A DNA stretch of 64,000 bases, taken from contig CAYWIM010000002.1 of NCBI GenBank assembly GCA_964458325.1, positions 33,786 to 97,785 of the forward strand, in the 5' to 3' direction. The notes beneath the pieces are model-generated. The model was not told the DNA's origin and did not search any database. It saw only the letters and a list, made by a program, of their open reading frames with translations. Position 1 is the stretch's first letter; each line of letters begins with the position of its first letter. Made by a program: the position numbers and the translations under genes. This document shows positions 7,410-19,900 of this stretch, piece by piece. The DNA is from JAGMXM01 sp964458325 (GTDB lineage Bacteria > Verrucomicrobiota > Verrucomicrobiia > Limisphaerales > UBA1319).

Positions 7410-9125
7410 TTACGAGCCGGATCGCATGCCTTTATCAAGTTCATCTTTGGCCTCGCGCTGAATCGCTTCGATGGCTTCGATCGGAATACTGGCCCGCCGG
7501 ATATATTCCTCCGTCCGGTTCTTGAGCATCTCGCGGTTGACCTCGAGATTACGTTCCTGCAGGAAAGTGCCGCGGACGAGCTCGATCTCGAGGAGCGCCT
7601 TGCGATGCATCACCCGGCTCTCGACCACTGCCACCTTCGCCTCGAACAATTTCTCCTCGGTCTCCAACACGGTGCGGCTGTCAATGGCGCCGACTGCCAG
7701 CCGATCGGTTTGAGCGCGGAGCAGCTTCTCATGGAAATCGACCACGGATTGATAGCGCCCAATGCTGTCCTGGTAGAGCCGGGTCTTTTGCTCGGCCGCA
7801 TCCAGCCCATTGAAGATCTGCGTCTCGATCTCCTTCAATCCCTCCAGCGCGCGCATTTTGCTCATTTGGGCGGCGCGGTGCTGATTCCGTTCCGCGATTC
7901 CGCCCGCGAGCGGGATCCGCATCTCGATGCCGACCGACCAGGCTGGGTAGCTGCCTTCGCCCATGTCATCGATCGAATTGCCGGCGGACGAGCCCAAACC
8001 GTTGAGCCCGTAGCTTGCCTTCAGATCCAGCTGGGGCAGCCGCTGGTTCTTCGTGTAGGCAACCCGAAGATCCTCCTGCTCCACCTGCCTGCGCCGAATC
8101 AGGTAGTCCGGATTCAGCTCGAAGGCAAAGTTGTAGTGCTCGGCCATGGACGCCGGTTTGAGACGCACTTCTGGAGTATCCACGGTTTGAGGAAGTGCGC
8201 CCCCTTCCGAAGGAACCGAGGAATAGAGCGTGCACAGCACGATGCCGCCTTCATACGCTTTCTGTTTGGCTTCGTTCCAGCGCGCCTGACGAACAGACAA
8301 TCCGGCTTCGGCCTGGAGCACCTCGAGCTCGGAGGATTTCCCCACATCGAGCCGCGCGCGGTTATCCTCGAGGATCTTGCCGGCCATCGCAATGGACTCG
8401 CGGAGGAATCGCTCCTGCTCCTGCATCAGGTACAGGCTCCAATAGCCCGATTCGGCGTTCGCAATCGTGAGCATCAGTTGTCTACGGTATTCCTGGAAGG
8501 CGATTTCGGACGCGAGAGCCGCCAGCCGAATCTTGGCCATCGTGATTCCAACGCCGAAGTTCCGCAGCAGAGGCTGCGCCAGGCTCAAGCCCACAAATGT
8601 TTCATACTGCTCGCCCATGAGCTTCCCCGGGTCGCCCGTGGGCGCGCCAATGTTGTTGTTCAGCTCCCGCAGCGTGTAGCCCGTCCGAAGCCGCGCCCCG
8701 CTGGGCAGGAGAAACTCGAGCCCGGCATTGTAGAGAGTGTTCCGCTCGAGGAAGAACGGCGTGGCGTAGTATCCCAGCGAAGCCAGTTGCTGGCGATTGT
8801 TCGGCCGGTCGGTACCGATGTGGTCGATCGAAGCCACCGCGGCCGGCTCGAAAATGCCGCGTTCGGCGTCCTCGAGCTTCCGGCTCGCACCCGCTTCGAG
8901 GAGCCTCATCAGGATCGCCTCGTTGCGTGCGATGACGGACAGCCGAAGATCGTGGAGAGTCAGGGGGGTGGTCGACCAAGGAGGCTCAGTCTCCGCCGCC
9001 ACCGCCAGCCCTGCGCCCATGGCCACAGGCAAAGCAACCGCGATGAACGACTGAACGACACTCGCAATCATTCTTTTACGATCCGATGCAGAAGGCCACA
9101 GTCGATGTTCGTATCCGTATCCCAT
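7410..9125 (-). CDS. TolC-family outer membrane efflux protein
   Basis: A 571-residue outer membrane channel of the TolC type. A signal peptide (IASVVQSFIAVALPVAMGAGLAVAA) precedes a long, mostly helical protein. Two similar halves can be followed: LRNFGVGITMAKIRLAALAS with LLLTIANAESGYW-like coils in the first, and NQHRAAQMSKMRALEGLKEIE with QDSIGRYQSVVDFHEKLLRA in the second. The stretch VQSPEVRLKP-like / YNFAFELNPDYLIRRRQ is typical of the central hairpin entry. The ATG at 9125 puts the charged DRKR stretch ahead of the hydrophobic core; an internal ATG at 9071 is also possible and neither has a clear ribosome binding site. It is the first exporter gene after the two small secreted proteins, 31 bp before hlyD. 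No convincing promoter was found in the 95-bp gap upstream. Confidence 0.88.
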   Translation of the reverse strand: MGYGYEHRLWPSASDRKRMIASVVQSFIAVALPVAMGAGLAVAAETEPPWSTTPLTLHDLRLSVIARNEAILMRLLEAGASRKLEDAERGIFEPAAVASIDHIGTDRPNNRQQLASLGYYATPFFLERNTLYNAGLEFLLPSGARLRTGYTLRELNNNIGAPTGDPGKLMGEQYETFVGLSLAQPLLRNFGVGITMAKIRLAALASEIAFQEYRRQLMLTIANAESGYWSLYLMQEQERFLRESIAMAGKILEDNRARLDVGKSSELEVLQAEAGLSVRQARWNEAKQKAYEGGIVLCTLYSSVPSEGGALPQTVDTPEVRLKPASMAEHYNFAFELNPDYLIRRRQVEQEDLRVAYTKNQRLPQLDLKASYGLNGLGSSAGNSIDDMGEGSYPAWSVGIEMRIPLAGGIAERNQHRAAQMSKMRALEGLKEIETQIFNGLDAAEQKTRLYQDSIGRYQSVVDFHEKLLRAQTDRLAVGAIDSRTVLETEEKLFEAKVAVVESRVMHRKALLEIELVRGTFLQERNLEVNREMLKNRTEEYIRRASIPIEAIEAIQREAKDELDKGMRSGS

Positions 9126-9220
9126 CCAGCAGGATGCACTTTACTGCCTGAGGCTTGATGGGTTCAACAACAAAGCCTAATCCTGCGCTGGCAGGGTGTC
9201 CGGGAGAATCGCCCTGCGGA

Positions 9221-10012
9221 TCAGAATTCGCCAGGCACCATGTGGATGCGGTAGAACATGTTCGATGCAGGAGGCGGCTCGAGGAAAATCGTCAATGGGG
9301 CGCCGGTTCCCTTCTGCGTCTCGAGGGTAATCGGATCGCCAGCAGACATGGCATGCGGGACGTCGGTCCAAACCGCCGTCGTCACTGTTTGGGCTTGTTG
9401 CACGCTGTATTGGACACCCGCAGTTGTTTGGAACGTGAGCGCCACGCGCGACGGCGGGTGCAAAGTGATGTCGGTAATGGACGGCCGCGCCGCCACCGTC
9501 AGGCTCCCATCGAAAAGCGCCGGGAACAGATCGCCGCTTAAGCCGAGGTACTTGGCCGGCCCGTTGCGCGTCTTCAACGTCAAGGGGAATGTCCCGGAAC
9601 TGAACCCTGTCGTGTCGAGCGTCACGGTCGCGACTTTCGAGGTTCCCTTCTCGATGGTCACGGTTGTATCCCGGCGTGTCATCGTGCCCCGTTCATACAC
9701 CTGCGGCACGATCGACCCGCCGCCGCTGGGACCGTTGTTGTTCGTCGCAAACACGGTTCCGGTGAAAATGTCCACGAACGCGATCGCAGGCCCATTCGTA
9801 TTTCCTCCCGCCGGTGTACCACCGTCTGCCACTTGAATGTTAAAGCCGATGCCAACGACTTGGATGGATTCGCCCTCATTCAGGAGGAAAACGTCGAATG
9901 CCTGCCCGGGCGTGTTCGGCAGCAGTGTGATCTCGGGCAGATCGATGGTGACCGCAGCACGTGATCCAGCGGCCATCCAGGCAAGGCACACGATTAGAAA
10001 CGCAAACCTCAT
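9221..10012 (-). CDS. Secreted cohesin-like protein with a C-terminal F-Y-R-I tail
   Basis: A 263-residue exported protein and paralogue of the PEP-CTERM gene before it. After the signal peptide (MRFAFLIVCLAWMAAGSRA), both share the pattern P-N-x3-QAFDVF, NEG, V-x-GIGFNIQ-x-ADGG, GPAI, NNNG, GSIVPQVYERGTMT and VTLDTTGF-x-SGT. The beta-rich order and the VTLDTTGF...GT end resemble cohesin-type modules; this is a fold-level guess. Instead of a PEP-CTERM anchor it has a beta-rich end (TTAGVQYSVQQAQTV...NMFYRI) like the tails of other secreted proteins in this window. The ATG at 10012 is chosen because the signal peptide starts there. The 194-bp gap from the PEP-CTERM gene contains no recognised feature. 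Confidence 0.75.
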   Translation of the reverse strand: MRFAFLIVCLAWMAAGSRAAVTIDLPEITLLPNTPGQAFDVFLLNEGESIQVVGIGFNIQVADGGTPAGGNTNGPAIAFVDIFTGTVFATNNNGPSGGGSIVPQVYERGTMTRRDTTVTIEKGTSKVATVTLDTTGFSSGTFPLTLKTRNGPAKYLGLSGDLFPALFDGSLTVAARPSITDITLHPPSRVALTFQTTAGVQYSVQQAQTVTTAVWTDVPHAMSAGDPITLETQKGTGAPLTIFLEPPPASNMFYRIHMVPGEF

Positions 10013-10206
10013 CGCGCACGCCCGGACGTGCCTCCGGCACAATTCGCGCTTCGTCCGCTCTGGGGGTTCAGGTTGCTGAGTCCCACAATCCATGATATAT
10101 ACGTCGAGACCTACACGCGCGGCCAACGCGTCATCGAGTGCGTCTACGCCGCCCGGCGCTCCGTGGTCTACGAATTATTCGCCGAGCTCCTCAAGAACCG
10201 AATTGG

Positions 10207-10905
10207 CTAGCCTGTTTGGTTTCCGGATCTGCGATGGCCCCGGGCGGCTCGAACCCCCGCATACCCTAGCAGCATCATCCCCGTCCCCAGCGCCCATCCC
10301 CCAGGCTCCGGCACCACCGTCACGCTCCCTTCAATCAAAATCGGGATCATGTCGTCGGCGTCGGGCATGGTGAATTTGGTTGGGCTGTTGAGCGTGTTCA
10401 GTGTCAGCGCATAGGTCCCCGAATCGAATCCCGTCGTGTCCAGCGTCACCCTCGCGATCTTCCATCGCCCCGTTCCGATCACCACCACCGACTCATCTCC
10501 ATCTGGTTCCGGTGGGACCGTCATCGTCCCCCGCTCGTACACCTGCGGCACGATCGATCCGCTCCCGCTTCCCCCGTTGTTGTTCGATTCAAAGATCGTG
10601 TCCGTGATGACATCCACCAGCATGATCGCCGGCCCATCAATCAGGCCCCCTGCCTCCGGCCCCCCGTCGGCCATTTGAATGTTGAATCCGATTCCCGTCA
10701 CCTCCAGCGGCCCGCCTTCATTCTGAATAAACACATCAAACGCCTGGTTCGCTCGGTTGGGCGCCATGTAAACCTCAGACACATCGATGATGATTTGCCC
10801 CTGCAGCACTCCCGCCAAGGCCAACCCCGCCACAAACACCCCTAAATCGACCGCGCCTCGCCAGCCGCGCGCGATGCCATAGCCGTGTTCCAGGTTCGAT
10901 TTCAT
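10207..10905 (-). CDS. PEP-CTERM surface protein with cohesin-like core
   Basis: A 232-residue protein with a signal-anchor-like N-terminus (GAVDLGVFVAGLALAGVLQGQ), the same cohesin-like core as the following gene, and a classic PEP-CTERM sorting tail: VPEPGG, a hydrophobic helix (WALGTGMMLLGYAGV) and basic residues (RAARGHRR). PEP-CTERM tails are recognised by exosortases, which process proteins bound for the surface or exopolysaccharide. The ATG at 10905 overlaps the stop codon of the giant gene as ATGA, so its translation is probably coupled to the giant protein. That coupling and the dockerin-like end of the giant suggest a binding partner, which is an inference. No exosortase gene is in the window. 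Confidence 0.85.
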   Translation of the reverse strand: MKSNLEHGYGIARGWRGAVDLGVFVAGLALAGVLQGQIIIDVSEVYMAPNRANQAFDVFIQNEGGPLEVTGIGFNIQMADGGPEAGGLIDGPAIMLVDVITDTIFESNNNGGSGSGSIVPQVYERGTMTVPPEPDGDESVVVIGTGRWKIARVTLDTTGFDSGTYALTLNTLNSPTKFTMPDADDMIPILIEGSVTVVPEPGGWALGTGMMLLGYAGVRAARGHRRSGNQTG

Positions 10906-13900
10906 CGGCTCAGAATCAGATCCATGGCTGCCTGCAGATTCCATCCCCCCACCTCGACGGCATTTGTGATAACCTCGCCTCTCCACAAGGCGGGCAAATC
11001 ACCCCGTTCTCGAGCCGCGGCAGGTGTCAGAACACCCTTTGACGGTCCGCCTCCATCCAGCAACACCCATGCGCCCATCCCCCCTGCCATCGACCCGCCG
11101 CTCCAGCCCAGATACGGCCGGTTCTCGATCCCCGGACGCGCTGTCTGCAAAGCGCAAGTGGCGATGACAGCCCCTCGGATTTCGCCGGTCTTTGCCGCGG
11201 AAACGGGCTGATACCCTGCGACTGCATCTCCCTCCAGCCCGCCTCCAGGAGCGGTGATCAGTTGCAGCGCCGTCAAAAAGTTCGTCGCATACCGGCGAGC
11301 CAGGTTTTCGTCGGACACATCCACACGCCCGTCGCGGTTGTAATCGTACCAATCATCCACTGGCGCCGGATTCAGGAAATGTCTCGGGTGCAGCCGCGCC
11401 CCCGCTTCATCGCTCACATCCACCTGAGCATTCGCGCCCTCCTCCGAATCCCTGAACGCATTGCCCGATTCGGCCACGGCGTTGCCGAAGTAGAACAGAT
11501 CGTCGGCCGTCAGACCCGTGCTCCCATTGGCCGGGATCCGGACCTGGAGCCACTGGTTTCGGATGGCCCCATCCGCCCAAATCACCGTGATCCGGTCCGA
11601 ACCACCCTCCCCTGCCCCGCCCCGAACCGTTACGATCGATGGCGCCGGCGCCGCCACCCATTCGCTAAGATCGCCGCTGTTGCCCACCTTGAACTCCAAG
11701 TCTGCCGGCAAAAACTCGGCCGGCAAATTCGCCACATCCACCATGATCCCGTTGATCCCGCGGCTGTAGCTGGTGTAGTTGGCGAACGCGGCCGTCTGGC
11801 CAGGCAGCAGAGCGCTCTTGTTGGTCGCAATGGCCGCGTCGTCACTGGAGTCAGCCGCCGGATCATTGCCGTCAAAGGCCGAGCGGTTGTAGAAAACCTT
11901 GCGGGTCACGATGTACGGCTCATTGTCGTTGGTGGTCACCGACACCGTCTGGTCAGCCAACGGATCCCAAGCATCGTCCGAACTGGCCTCCACCACCGAC
12001 ACCGTCACCAGGCTTAGTTGAGGCCCGTCGCTGACCAGGTCGTCCGCGGCTGTGATCGTAACTGTTTGGGCCTTGTCCCAGGTGTCGGGCGTGAAGGTCA
12101 GTGTGGTCTTGTCCGTCGCTGCTTCTGTCCCATCGCTGGCCGCCACCGACAAGACCACGTCGCTGGCGGGTTGCCTGGTAAGCACAACGGTGAAGAGGGC
12201 CGTCGTGTTGGGCTCCGCCACCGTGGCTGTCGATGGGCTGACCATGAAACCCGCCACCTCCAAAGACACGTCGTTGCCATCGCCGCCGGCGTAGCTGATT
12301 CGAAACACAGCGCCGCCAACCACAAAAAACGCGCCTTCCGGTTTTTCGGCAAACGCGCCGGAGACCGACGATGTCGGATCCACCAGCTCGATAATCGTGA
12401 ATGTGGTTCCGAGCGCAGGAGCGTACGCGCCATCGATGGCCAGGCCAAGGTCGGTGCCGGCCACCGTCACCGACCGGTTCGAGCCGGTCACGCGCAATTG
12501 ATCGTAGTCGGTTGCTGGGGTTGGACCATTGATTTCGACTTCGAAGCCAGCGGGGCTTGCGCCCAAAGCGACATCGTTGTCCACCGTGAGCCGGCCGGCG
12601 CTCCCGCCTGGAGCAAGCTTGCCGCCGGCCTCGATCACCACCTTGCCCCCGATCACGCCATCGCCCGCCAGGGTGGCGCCAGCCTGCACCAGCACATCGT
12701 CCCCAGCCGTGCCGTCCGCCAACGATCCGTTCACCCAGAGCGTGCCTCCGCTGACCGTCGTGGTCCCGGTGTAGGTATGCACCCCCGTGAGGGTTTGCGT
12801 CCCCGCCCCGCTCTTGATCACAGCGAGGTTGTTGTTGGCTGAGCCTGTGCCATCCGCACCAATGACACCGGCATAGGCAGCTGTCTGGCCATCCGGAACG
12901 GAAATGATGAGTTTCTGAACCGAGTTTTGGTTGGTCGTCACGAACGTGCCGCTCCCCCCGACGAGCCCCGCAACAGTCTGGCCCAGAGCGCCGCTGCTGC
13001 GCAGGTGGACTTTGCCGCTCATCAACTCAAGAACCGCCGCGCCTGGCAACACGTTGTCCTTCTCGAGCCAGAGCGCGCCCTGGAACCACTCGTTGCCCGC
13101 TGGATCGTCCAGATTCACCACGGTCCGGCCCGTATAGATCAGACTGCCCGTGTACGAGCCTGAATGAAACGCGTAGTAGCCGTTTTGCTGGCCGCGGAAC
13201 ACGACAGCACCGGCGCCGCTGATCGACTGCGAGGTGAACGACGTATCGTTGGCGTTGCGCCAGAAGACCAGGGTTGTTCCGTCTGCCACGTGGAAGCTGC
13301 TCGATCCGACGGACGCGGACGCATCGTTGTTGCCGATCTGGAGCGTGCCTTGGCTGATCGTCGTCAGGCCGGTGTACACGTTGTTGCCGGTCAGCGTCAG
13401 CGTGCCCGTGCCGGTCTTGGCAAGGCTCCCCGCGCCGCGGATCGTGCCGGCGTAGGTTGTGCTGGTGTTGCTGCCGCCAACAGCGAGCTGCCCGGAGCCC
13501 AAAGACACTGTTGTGCCGCCGGCGACATCCGACAGCGAGCCAATGGTCTCGACTTGGCCATTCAGGTCCCAGTCGGCATCGCCTCCCAGCGTCAAGGCAG
13601 TGATGTCCGGCAAACGCTCGCCCGCCTCGAAGACGAACCGATTCCCTCCGCCGGTTCCGGTGAAAGCAATGTTCGGCGTCGCGAACAGAGGGTCGAACTC
13701 GGCAATGGTCAGCGTGTCGCCGTCGTTTGCGTTGATGGTCAGCGAGTGGCTCGGGCAGGAGAACGAGGTCACCTCGAAGGTGGGGATCGCATCAGTGCTG
13801 CTGATCCGCCAGATTCCTTCGCCCGGCACGTCCTCGACCAGCGCGTGGTCAGCGCCTGGAGGCAGATTGATCGTAAGGTCCGTGATGTCGTCTCCCGCAA

Positions 13901-16900
13901 AGCTCACCGGCTCGAGCCCGGTGTAGGTGATCGCTGGCCGGTCATCGAGTTGGATGGTTCCCTCCCCAGGGCCGGTGAATGTGTTGATGACATGGGTGAA
14001 CGTGGCGTTGGCGATTGTGAGCGTGTCGCTACCGCTGCCGCCGCTGAAGTGAATGCCGCCGGGTGGCAGCGGATCGCCTTCGCTGAAGTCGATGGTCAGG
14101 CTCTGGTTCTGTGCGTTGCCGTTGATCGTGAGACCGCCGAACAACGTCGCCAAAGGTTGCTGGAACACGGTCTCTCCATCCACTTTGACCAATATCTCAG
14201 CACCGACAGCCCCTACCCAGACTGCGGCGCCAGACACGGATATGCTCGCGTCGATCGTCAGCGTGGTCGAGGCGAGCTCGCTGGCCCCGCCCAACGCGTC
14301 GTACACCCGGAGCGTTACTGGGATGGGGGTGTTGAGTGCAAAGCCGGAAAGATCCAACCAGGAGAGCGTTGAGATCGGGCTCCATTCAGTGAATGTGAAA
14401 GCGGCGTCGCCAGCACCAATGCTCCATTCGTAGCGGACAACTCCCGATCGTTCCTCGTCGAAGACAGGATCGTACCACGTGCTATTGTCGGGATCGTGTG
14501 AACCGCTGGCGTCCAGGTTCAAGTCTTGCCCAAAGACCAGGAAATACGGTCCGCCCGTCGAGGCCAAGGGGGCGGCGTTGAGGTTTTGGCAGGCGCCCGG
14601 GTTCAAGCTCCCGGCGGTGACACGCGCTTCCATTTTGCCGTCCAGAGGCAACGGCTCCGTCGTGTTGCCGTCCCCATCCAGATCGTCGCGGTCAGTGGGC
14701 AGCCTCGAGATATTGCCAATGCCCAGCGCCGGGCTGATCGATGTCAGACGGAACTCCCCGTCCAAGCCCGCGATCAGGGGCTCACCGGGTTCGCCGACGA
14801 GGTTTCCGTTGACGCCATCCTGCAACCCGGCCGCGTCTGCTGCGGCGACGCCAATGAGATTGGCTGCGCTGCTGGCAGAGAAGGCGCCGACAGCATCTTC
14901 GTGCCCGGCCCAACCGTCCCATTGCTCCGCCAGCACACTGTTGAAGAGCGCGGTGATCGCGCTGGCGTCGGAGAACACGCCGGCGCCAGACCGGTTGCGC
15001 GCGATCGTCGAGTTCTGAACCGTCAGCGTGGCTCCGGCATTGTGCACGCCACCGAACAGGTTGTAGGCAATCAGCCCGTTGATCAGTTCGAGCGTCGCGT
15101 CCGCGCCGCTGATGTAAAGGCCGCCGCCGTTGTGGGACCCGCTGGATTCGTTCCCTTGAATGACGACGTTGGTCATGCGGACGGCAATGGGCCCGGCCAC
15201 TTGGATCCCGCCGCCTTGCTCGCCACCGTAGTTGCCTACGCCTTCTTCGTGGAAACCGGAGCCACCGCCAATGCGAACGTTCACCAGCGTTGCGGCGCCT
15301 CCGCTCAAGTGCATGCCGCCGCCGTAATCCGCCCTGTTGGACACGAAGACCGAGTCCGTGATGATCAGTCCTCCGCCCACATGCTGCAGCCCGCCTCCGG
15401 CCTCCCAAGTCCAGTTGCCTTCAACCCACACATCGTCGAGCCGCAGCGTGCCTCCCGCCTGGTAGATGCCCCCGCCACCGCCGACGGCGGAGTTCTTCGT
15501 AATCCGCACGCGACTCAGCGTGACGGTGGAGGACTCGGTGCACAAACCACCGCCCAACCAGCGCTCCAACTGATCGAACGACTCGCCATCCCAGCCATAC
15601 GATTGCGTGATCGTCAGGGTATCCAGGCCCGCATCCTGGACGTTGTTGGCGCACACAACGGTCCAAGCGTTGTTCCACTCGTTGACCCCCGCCGCGTGAT
15701 CGTCGAACTGGAAGTCGCCGCTGAGGACCGTCTCGTAGACAAAGTTGCCAGTGTGCTCATCGACTGGGCGTTGGCTGGGCGACAACTCGATTCCTTCAAA
15801 GCCGCCGACAATTGTGACGCCCGAGATCAGAGAGAACGTCACCGACTGCTGCTCTGCCACGTCGCGAGGCCGCGACGGAACGTAGATGCCCCCGCCACCC
15901 CACTCTGTGCCGCCAGCAACCCAGATGGCAGAGATGTCATTGGCCGGGTCTCCATCTGTGTTCAGCGCCTCTGCTCTGTCCAGAGCGTCCTGGATCGACG
16001 GATAAGCCCAGGCCCAACTCAACCCCGCCAGCGGGCCATGGGGCGCGCACATCGCCGCGTTGACAGCCAGCGTGTGAGCCGGCAGCAGCGGCGCGACCCG
16101 AATCGACACGGTGGCCGTGCCGTCCCCCCAAGGGTCGTCCGCGTACGACTCTTTGATGCCATCGGTCGCAACGTATTTGAAGGAATCCAAGCCAATGAAT
16201 CCCGTGTGGGGCCTGTAAACCCAGCCATCGTTTCCATCTGGTGTGAGCGTGCCATGCTCGGGCTGGGTCTTGATAATTACCCCGAGCGGGTCGCCGTCGC
16301 CATCGCTGTCGTTGGCAGTCAAGTCCGCCGCGGTGATGACGCGTACCGTATTGGTCACCGTCCCGATCAGATCGTTGTTTGCCACCGGTCGCTCATCGGG
16401 CGTGGGACTGAGAGTCACGGTGGCAGGCGCGGAATAGGCCAGCCCATCGAAAACAGCGTAAGTAAAGGTTGTTGGATATTGCTCCAGCCACACATACGGC
16501 ACGTAGTGCCATGTGCCGTCTCCATTCTCGACCAGAACGCCCAGCGAAGGCTGCGAGAGGATCACGACCTTCAGCAGATATTCATCGCCGTCGGCATCGG
16601 TGTCGTTGCCCAACAGCTCCGCCGGATCGATCGACAGGAACAACCGGCGGCTCAAGGTGTCGTCCGCCGCGGCTGGAGCATTGTTGGCGAAGACGTGGAT
16701 CGTCACGGTGGCCACGTTGGAGTCCAGGAGCCCATCGTTCACCCTGTAAGTGAACGTGTCGTCGCCGAGAAAACCGGGCGTCGAGGTATAAGAGAACGAA
16801 CCGTCGGCCCCCAGGCCCAGCGTTCCGTGACTCACGGAGCTGATCAGCGCAACTGTAGGATGGTCGTTGACGTTCGTGTCGTTGGCCAGCACGTTGCCGG

Positions 16901-19900
16901 CGAGTTCCCGCTGCTCCCGCGCGGAGTAGCCATCGCCGTTGGCGACGGGGGCGGCGTTGGCGGCCGCGAGGTCGAACAGCTTCCGCGTTTGGAACCCTGC
17001 GGTGTCCGTGGCGGTGAACGCGATGGTCTGCAGGAGCGGGCCGGAGACGAAGTAGTTCCAGGTGTATGGGCCACTGCCAACCAGGCTGCCGTGATCGGTC
17101 GTCAGTGTTGCGAGATCAGGGGTGATGACGTCGCGGATGGTAACAGGCTCTGCGAGGTTGGTCCCTTCCACCCGCGTCATCCGGCCGCCGCTCACTGCCG
17201 TGGGAACGGCATAGATCGGCTTTACGCCGTTGACGGTGACGTTGCCGTAGGACGAGTCGATGGCCTGTCCGAGCACAACCAGGTCGGTGGTCTCGACCTC
17301 GCGCAACTGAACCGACACCGTGATGGCCTGAAGGGATTGAACGGTGATCGTGTCGGCCGCGCCCGCCGCGGGGGTGATCTGGATCGTGCCGGCGCCTTGA
17401 TAGCTCACCCCTTCGAACCAGCGAGTGGCGACAAAACCCCGACGGACGGCGGGGTCGCCATTCCAGGACACCGCCATTTCATCGGGGCCGTCGCTGACGC
17501 CCGCCGCGCTGATCTCGAGGAGCGAATTGCCCCCCGAAAGCACCAGTTGTCCGTGGATGGCCGAGAGCGGAACGTCGATGTCCGTGCCGACATGGAAATG
17601 CTTGAACGCGCCACCCTCGCGCTGCACCAGCAGCTTCTGCGTGCTCGAGCCCGTAGCGTCAATGAAAACGTCGGTGCCGTCAGATGCAGAGTAAGTATTC
17701 CACAGGAAGAAATCGACGAACTCGGCATCGTACCAGAGCCCCTGTTCCATGTCCTGCGCCGAATCCACGGGGGCGTCGTCATTCTCGAGGATGAAGTGGG
17801 CCAGCTCATCGCCGTTGGGCGTTGTGGACTGATGGAACCGCGCAACCACATCGCCGGGGATTGTGTGGTCCATGGGCAGGCTGTCGTACCCTTCGCCACC
17901 GTAAAAGCAGACGGCGCCTTCGATCCAACCCAGCAGGCGTTGTGTGGGAGCCCATGGCGCCGCAATCCCCGGCACCAACGTGTCCTCACCGCCCTCACCG
18001 TAGAAGTTGAACAGAGCACCCGACGGCGACCGGTACACGTAAGCCGTATCGTTTCCATCCCCGCCCCAGAACTCGACGGTGCCCGACGGAAACACGCTTT
18101 GGGTCCCATCGCCCATCTCGAGCGTGTCGTTGCCTGGACCGCCAAGGACTTGAACGCTCTTTCCGGCTTCCAGATACAGGGCGTTGATCTGGTCATTGCC
18201 GCCGCCCGTGTCCATGCGCAGGTCCCAACCGGGGAACGTCATGTTGACAGTATCCGCCCCAGAGCCCAAGCAGGCATTGATCTGCTCGACATCACCCAGA
18301 TCGACGGAGAGCCCCGCTGGGATCAACCCGCTGAGCGTGCTCCCGGAGAACGTCACCGAGCGTGAGCTCGCGTTGTCGGCATCGTGAAAGGCCACGGTGT
18401 CGCGTCCGTCTTGGCCGTAGATGATCACATCGGACCAGATCGCTGAGAGGCGCGACAGAGTGCCTTCGCGGCCCAGTTCGAGCAGGTCGTTGCCGCCGCC
18501 CAGGTAGAACTGGACCCCCGTCCCGTAGGCATCGAGCGATCCGACGGCCAGCTCGTCAGAGGCGTCGCCCAGATACACATCCATGCCATCGAAACCGATG
18601 TAGGTGATCGTCGCTTGAATCGCCCCTGACGCGTCGTACGTTTGGAACTGACTATCGGTCAGGCTCGCCCACAACGGATCGGCCGACGCGCGGTTGTCGA
18701 TCCGGAACCAGTCGTTGGATTCGGGATCGATCAGGGCGATGGCGCCGTGGAGGTCCTCCAGCGTCGTATGCGGCGTGGTAGTGGCCTGTGCTTCAAGGTA
18801 GAACTCGCTGTCGCCATACGCGGTGACCGAGAGCGTCTGGCACTCCGGCGCTGTGGCCTGAACGCGGACCTGGTTGCTCGTGCCTCCCAGGACAATCGAG
18901 CCGTGTTCAGCCGCCCAGTAGAGCCCGGCTGCCGTCGGCCCCCAACTGGCCCATGCCATGGCCTCGCTGCCACCCGTCGGAATGGCTTTGGCGAGCATGG
19001 AAAGCCCGCTCCCAGACCCGCCCGAGCCTCCATCGATGTCGAACCGGTCCTCGCCAGCGCCACCTTCGAAGATCACCGGACCGTCCAGGTAATCAAGCCG
19101 GGCAGCTTCTCCGATTGTGCGCCCCAAAATCAGTTCGTCGTCGCCATCCCCGCCGTCAAACTGAACCGAACCGTTGGACTCCAATTGATAGACGGCAGCC
19201 CGGTCGTCACCCGGTCCACCCAAAAAGCTCACGCCGCCGGCGACGGTATGAAACTCAGCAATCCACCCTACCTGCAGCACATCGGCCCCGTCGCCGCCGC
19301 CGAACAGTGCCTGGCCTCCACCCATGTAATCCACATAGAGAAAGTCGACATCATCTTCGCCATAGGCTTCGAGGGATCCGCCATCGTCGAGGTCGTAGAT
19401 GGTGATCTCCTCGTTGCCGGAACCGCCATAGAAGCGGATGGGAGCTGCAATCGCGTCGTGACCGATGTCGGCGTCGCCGAGGTTGAGCCTATCGCTGCCA
19501 GCTCCGGCGTGGATGACCAACGGCCACTCCGGCCCGGCGGTCATGCTGGCGATGTTGAACGTATCGATGCCCGCCCCTGATTCGATCGTGACTGCCCGGC
19601 CCATACCCCAGACGGTGGCTGTGTTTCCATGGTTGTTCAGCCAGACGTCCAGGGACTCGAAGTCCATCGTCGTGAGCTGAGAGATGCCGAGGTTTTGAAC
19701 GTTGACGTCGGTGATCAGAATGGCATCCCGCGCGACACTCGATTCATGGTCGTCCAGAACCAGTGCATCAGCCCCCTCGCCGCCAGTGATTCCGAGCGTG
19801 AAACCCGCCAGGCGGCCCATGTCAGAACCCCAGAAATCGTCGCCCGCACCCAGGGTGAGCGTGTCGTCCCCGCCGCCCATATTGACAATCACCTCCCAAG

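Noticed and set aside
9126..9220. Promoter for the exporter genes before tolC
   Set aside because: A TTGAAC box exists on the minus strand, but no acceptable -10 box lies at the right distance; cotranscription from the giant gene promoter is at least as likely.
10028..10210. Possible 60-residue plus-strand protein ending VVYELFAELLKNRIG
   Set aside because: It looks helical at the end, but it runs antisense through the start of the cohesin-like gene, has no clear ribosome binding site and matches nothing I know.
14526..18365. A 1,279-codon open frame on the plus strand opposite the giant gene
   Set aside because: It lies antisense to clear cadherin-like and beta-helix domains, shows no domain or repeat logic of its own, and is explained by high GC and repeat codon bias. 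The same holds for the long plus-strand frame at 26350-28461 opposite the super-repeats.
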